This document shows positions 60,994 through 64,000 of a stretch of DNA of 64,000 bases, in pieces. Below the pieces are notes generated by a model. The model saw nothing but the letters and a program-made list of their open reading frames with translations. It searched no databases and was not told the origin of the DNA. Source of the DNA: Candidatus Hydrogenedentota bacterium (GTDB taxonomy: Bacteria > Hydrogenedentota > Hydrogenedentia > Hydrogenedentales > SLHB01); assembly GCA_013359265.1 (NCBI GenBank), contig JABWCD010000019.1, forward strand, positions 1 through 64,000, written 5' to 3'. Made by a program: the position numbers and the translations under genes. Position 1 is the stretch's first letter. Every line of letters begins with the position of its first letter.

Positions 60994-61647
60994 TTACGCG
61001 TTGTACTTCCGCAGCACGTCATCGAGCGCTTCCCGCAGCAGGACCGCCTCACCGACGCCCATCCGTTTCGCGAGCCGCGAGAGGCCCGCCAACTGGCCCT
61101 GGGTGAAATGGCTTGTCTTCGTCACCATGCGCTCTTCGCGCGCCAGACAGACCTTGTTGCGCCCGCCCGCCTTCGCGCGGTAAAGGGCCTCGCTTGCCTT
61201 TCGGACGATATCCACGCACGCCGCGCCGTCGTCGGGAAAGGACGCCACACCCGCACTCACGGTAAGCGAGAATTTTACCGCTTGATCGCGGGAGTAAACA
61301 ATCCGTTCGCCTTCCAGTGCGCGACGCGCCGTCTCGGACAGTAGAAAGGCTTCCTCTTTTTCGACACCCGGGAGAATGGCCGCAAAGGCGTCTCCCCCAT
61401 AACGAACGATTTCCGCGCGTTCGCCCATCGAGTCCGCCAATGCCTGTCCCATCCAGTCTATGACCGCGTCCCCACCATCGCGTCCTTGGCCCTCATTTAA
61501 CTTGCCAAAGAGGTCGATATCGAAAAGCGACATTGCCAGCGGCGCATTGGCTTTTTGGGCAGTCGCGAGAGCAATCTCAAACGCGGCCACGAATCGTTCG
61601 TGGTGCGGAGACGCTGGGGGGCGTTTTGTTGTCGGGGCGGATACCAT
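60994..61647 (-). CDS. GGDEF-like domain fused to C-terminal ribbon-helix-helix-like domain
   Basis: A 217-residue protein. Residues about 15-165 form a GGDEF domain (AMSLFDIDLFGKLNEGQGRD and VRYGGDAFAAILPG), but the signature is GGDAF, lacking the catalytic Glu, so diguanylate cyclase activity is doubtful. Residues about 175-216 (KTSHFTQGQLAGLSRLAKRM, then LLREALDDVLRKYN) look like a ribbon-helix-helix DNA-binding domain. No membrane segments. It may sense a nucleotide and bind DNA. A strong promoter overlaps its 5' end and no Shine-Dalgarno site fits, pointing to a leaderless mRNA. Confidence 0.75.
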   Translation of the reverse strand: MVSAPTTKRPPASPHHERFVAAFEIALATAQKANAPLAMSLFDIDLFGKLNEGQGRDGGDAVIDWMGQALADSMGERAEIVRYGGDAFAAILPGVEKEEAFLLSETARRALEGERIVYSRDQAVKFSLTVSAGVASFPDDGAACVDIVRKASEALYRAKAGGRNKVCLAREERMVTKTSHFTQGQLAGLSRLAKRMGVGEAVLLREALDDVLRKYNA

Positions 61648-61653
61648 GGAGGA

Positions 61654-61683
61654 TTTATACCACTTCGATCATACATCTGTCAA
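61654..61683 (-). promoter_or_regulatory. Sigma70-type promoter, leaderless
   Basis: On the minus strand: TTGACA (61683-61678), 18-nt spacer and TATAAA (61659-61654). Only 6 nt (TCCTCC) separate the -10 box from the ATG at 61647, so transcription should start at or within a base or two of the start codon. Confidence 0.6.
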
Positions 61684-61813
61684 CATATGTATAGACAAAG
61701 TATTATGTATCTTGCAGCTAATAGCTAGTCAAACGATATCTAATACACAATGTATAGACTCTTAATAGTATGCATTCATCGTTCCGCGTAATAGATGCTG
61801 CGTATGGGAAAGA

Positions 61814-62671
61814 ATGGAACTGTTGCCTCTTGAGATAGTTGTATATAGAATTACGCCGCGCGCGGAGGGGAAAGCATCGGCCATGCTCAATCGGGTATTT
61901 ACGTCGCGGGAACAGATTCTATTGATCGGTTGCGCCTCGGCGATTTGCGTTGGCGGCATTGCGTATTACATCGCCCAACGTGAGGCGCCTGCGCCCGTCG
62001 AGATACGCGAAATCCAGATTCCGGTGCCGCAGGAGAAGCGGGAAGAACCGGTCGAGCAGCCGGTCCTGTCCGCCGTGGAAGCGCGTGAGCCGGAGAAGGC
62101 CAATCCCGTCCGAAGAATCAGTGTTTCAGTAACGGGCGCGGTGACGACGCCGGGGGTTTACGAATTCGACGAGACTGAACGCGTCGAGGACGCGATCGAG
62201 GCGGCAGGCGGCGCGACGGGCTACGGCGATTTAAGCGACATCAACAAGGCAGCAGAGTTGATCGACGGTTCCGCGCTGGTGATACCGGTCGCCGGCAGGG
62301 AAGGCGTGGAGGATGGCAAACGATTGGTGATTCGGACAGGGCAGAGCGCGGCTGCACTGAACCCCGCCGAGTACACGATCTCGGGTTGGCGTAGCGCGGC
62401 GCGTTCGCGGTCAAGCGGGTCCGTGGCCCCGTCCGGTACGAGTCAGCAGACGGGCACGGCGTCCACGGCCGGTTCGGAACTGATCGACGTTAATTCGGCG
62501 AGCGCAGAAGAACTGGAGACGTTGCCCGGGGTTGGGCCGAAGCTGGCCGACGCAATCATTCAGTACCGCAAGAAGCAGCCGTTCCAAACTGTCGACGATC
62601 TCAACAATGTTCCCGGCATCGGCGATAAGCGGTTGGCCGACATGCGGGCGCTTGTGCGTGTGGGGCCATAA
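61814..62671 (+). CDS. SLBB and ComEA-type helix-hairpin-helix membrane protein
   Basis: A 285-residue protein (or 262 from the ATG at 61883, where the sequence becomes typical). A membrane helix (ILLIGCASAICVGGIAYYIA) is followed by a Pro/Glu-rich stalk and an SLBB-like domain (ISVSVTGAVTTPGVYEFDET, then VEDAIEAAGGATGYGDLSDI). After a Ser/Thr-Gly linker, two helix-hairpin-helix motifs (DVNSASAEELETLPGVGPKL and FQTVDDLNNVPGIGDKRLAD) match the DNA-binding end of ComEA. It is likely the DNA receptor of competence, bound to the membrane and facing out. This layout is that of ComEA in Gram-positives. No ComEC is seen nearby. Confidence 0.88.
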   Translation: MELLPLEIVVYRITPRAEGKASAMLNRVFTSREQILLIGCASAICVGGIAYYIAQREAPAPVEIREIQIPVPQEKREEPVEQPVLSAVEAREPEKANPVRRISVSVTGAVTTPGVYEFDETERVEDAIEAAGGATGYGDLSDINKAAELIDGSALVIPVAGREGVEDGKRLVIRTGQSAAALNPAEYTISGWRSAARSRSSGSVAPSGTSQQTGTASTAGSELIDVNSASAEELETLPGVGPKLADAIIQYRKKQPFQTVDDLNNVPGIGDKRLADMRALVRVGP

Positions 62672-62698
62672 GCGGCTTTTGGCACCACAAAACGAGAA

Positions 62699-62728
62699 CG
62701 CGGAGCGAACCGATCGGTCCGCTCCGCG
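62699..62728. terminator. Palindromic terminator-like hairpin between convergent genes
   Basis: CGCGGAGCG (62699-62707) pairs with CGCTCCGCG (62720-62728), and the middle, ACCGATCGGT, is itself a palindrome. The stem is almost complete. It sits between the convergent ComEA-like and DUF1080 genes and could terminate both. No strong T run follows. Confidence 0.5.
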
Positions 62729-62790
62729 CGTCGCACGAACTGTATTAGATTACGACCCCAAAGTCTCCCACAGCTCGGCGTTATATTTGT

Positions 62791-63939
62791 TCAGTTGTTG
62801 GGATACTCGCTCGCCCTGATGTTCTTGAACGAGAGGTCCGTAGTCGGGTCGTGTCCTTGCAGATGGATGGTGCCCGGTCCGGGCACGTACCCATTCTTGC
62901 CGTCGTTTTCCGGGTGGATGGGCCGATTGTCCGCGAAGTCGCTGACCTGGTAGCCGTTGATCCAGACCGATGCGTGATTTCCAGTAACGACAACGGTCTT
63001 GGTGAACCATTCGCGGTCGGTCGAGACGACGTAGCGCGCGGGCTGGTTGCCGTAGTTTCCGCCGGTGCCGAAGTCGTTTGGTTTCGCCCGATCGTTGTCT
63101 TTCCACTCGTTGCGCACCTGCGATTCGTATCCCTTCCAGAACACGCCAACGGGACCGCGGAAGAAGACGCCGCTATTCAGGGCGTCGCCGTTCGAGATGA
63201 TGTCGAGTTGCAGCGCGAAATCCTTGAACAACTCGGTCGTTTCAATCTGGCCGTTGCCGTCTTTGATATTGAGCGCGCTGTCAATGACCGAGAACTTCGA
63301 TTTTCGGCCGGGGATTTCCTTCCAACCCGTGAGGTCTTTGCCGTTAAAGATTGGCTTGAGGTTCAGCGGTTGCAGTTTCGCTTCGGCGATCTCGAGCTTG
63401 ATGCGGTGTTCCCAGGGGCCGTGGTTGCCGTGTCCGTAGTAAAAGAACGCGATACGCCCGCGGCCACGCGACCCCTTAATCTCGGCGTCCTTGCCATCGA
63501 CTTTCGCGGAAAGGTTCGCGCCATTTGCATCGATCTCGACGGTATGCCAATCGGCGCCGCCGTCCTTTGGCTCGCTGATAACGAGCATTGCCGAACCGTT
63601 CTCGCTCGGGTGACCATCGAGGCCGGCGCGCACGGCGATGCCTGCGATATCCTCGGCGGAAAGGCGCACCTTCGCGGTGAACTTGAAGTCGGCGAATTCG
63701 CTTGTTGTGGTAAGCGCGCCGTTGGTGCCGTCGGCGCAAACGATGTTACCGCCGTCGACGGCCCATTTTGCGTCGCCGCTTAACGTCCAGCCGAAGGTCG
63801 TTTCGCCGTCGAACAGACTGATCCAGCCCGCGGCCGCTTCGTCCTTGGGCAATAGTTTGGGTTCGGCCGTTGCGGCCGCGCAGACCACGAGCGCGATTGC
63901 CGCGGCCCAGCCAGCCTTCTTCACTATCCCACCACGCAT
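62791..63939 (-). CDS. Secreted protein with two DUF1080 (3-keto-disaccharide hydrolase-type) domains
   Basis: A 382-residue protein. The ATG at 63939 is set by AAAGGAG 8 nt upstream. A signal peptide (AAIALVVCAAATA) is followed by a first DUF1080 domain (WISLFDGETTFGWTLSGDAK, WAVDGGNIVC and DFKFTAKVRLS) and a second (LKPIFNGKDLTGWKEIPG, FALQLDIISNGDALNSGVFF and IHLQGHDPTTDLSFKNIRAS). The second keeps the canonical ending, the first is shortened. These laminin-G-like beta sandwiches are abundant in planctomycete-like bacteria and include 3-keto-disaccharide hydrolases. The role here is probably carbohydrate binding or hydrolysis outside the cell. Confidence 0.88.
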   Translation of the reverse strand: MRGGIVKKAGWAAAIALVVCAAATAEPKLLPKDEAAAGWISLFDGETTFGWTLSGDAKWAVDGGNIVCADGTNGALTTTSEFADFKFTAKVRLSAEDIAGIAVRAGLDGHPSENGSAMLVISEPKDGGADWHTVEIDANGANLSAKVDGKDAEIKGSRGRGRIAFFYYGHGNHGPWEHRIKLEIAEAKLQPLNLKPIFNGKDLTGWKEIPGRKSKFSVIDSALNIKDGNGQIETTELFKDFALQLDIISNGDALNSGVFFRGPVGVFWKGYESQVRNEWKDNDRAKPNDFGTGGNYGNQPARYVVSTDREWFTKTVVVTGNHASVWINGYQVSDFADNRPIHPENDGKNGYVPGPGTIHLQGHDPTTDLSFKNIRASEYPNN

Positions 63940-64000
63940 ACTCACGACTCCTTTCATTCAGCGGTTTCACGATCGGAAAGATTTGGTGTTGAATCCCGCG

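Overview
The window reads as a GC-rich bacterial chromosome from the PVC-like/Hydrogenedentota side of the tree. The clues are a cytochrome domain of planctomycete type with a CxxCH site, secreted proteins with DUF1080 domains, Tat-exported and secreted TIM-barrel isomerase-like proteins, several short N-terminal zinc ribbons, a Ser/Thr kinase fused to a formylglycine-enzyme (FGE) domain, carboxypeptidase-regulatory-like repeats and large families of secreted repeat proteins. This assignment rests on gene content only. I saw no rRNA, tRNA or CRISPR array.

Layout. 1-2.5 kb is visibly poorer in GC: a methyltransferase fragment and a P-loop ATPase of the Sll1717 type, followed by a frameshifted remnant (2.6-2.8 kb). 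3.1-7.7 kb is a sugar and export block: a sugar-phosphate isomerase/epimerase-like protein, a coupled pair of exported TIM-barrel proteins behind a long leader, and a membrane cytochrome-domain protein. 8.1-9.2 kb is a PilT-type ATPase. 9.2-11.2 kb is a complete type II restriction-modification pair, a SacI-family nuclease with a D12 adenine methylase, and its promoter can be read. 11.4-16 kb holds the kinase-FGE fusion, KDPG aldolase (eda), a methyltransferase and a TPR lipoprotein. 16-30 kb is envelope-like: a 1056-residue repeat protein, a DUF4914 protein, two GT4 glycosyltransferases, and a zinc-ribbon protein followed by a 1430-residue coiled-coil protein. 30-33.4 kb: a DKNYY protein, xseBA, and a VapBC-like pair whose toxin has lost a catalytic Glu. 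33.5-44.8 kb: a cupin-like exported protein, an aldehyde dehydrogenase, a second VapBC pair, ispG, a DUF4258/DUF2283 pair, a second PilT ATPase, a HAD phosphatase, a PilZ/pseudo-receiver protein, a glycerophosphodiesterase and small membrane or secreted proteins.

44.9-51.9 kb is a tandem array of four paralogous secreted proteins, each with six Asp-boxes (a predicted six-bladed propeller) and the same C-terminal 'PNGGE' domain. 52-58.3 kb: a class I DAHP synthase gene, small genes, then leuC and leuD, which are not adjacent. They are separated by about 1.8 kb of lower-GC sequence carrying a nucleotidyltransferase/HEPN toxin-antitoxin cluster whose HEPN gene has an in-frame stop. 58.4-64 kb: two lipoproteins (one with five copies of a TFGL-GG motif between charged linkers), a GGDEF-like domain fused to a ribbon-helix-helix-like tail and probably read from a leaderless mRNA, an SLBB/ComEA-type helix-hairpin-helix protein, and a two-domain DUF1080 protein.

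Intergenic DNA is repeat-rich: phased 9-nt GGAC arrays (two inside a longer dispersed element), short hairpin repeats around eda, a 157-bp element with 16-bp perfect terminal inverted repeats, and a perfect 20-bp stem closed by GCAA. Three toxin-antitoxin type loci, the HEPN/NTase cluster and the restriction system suggest active exchange of accessory genes.
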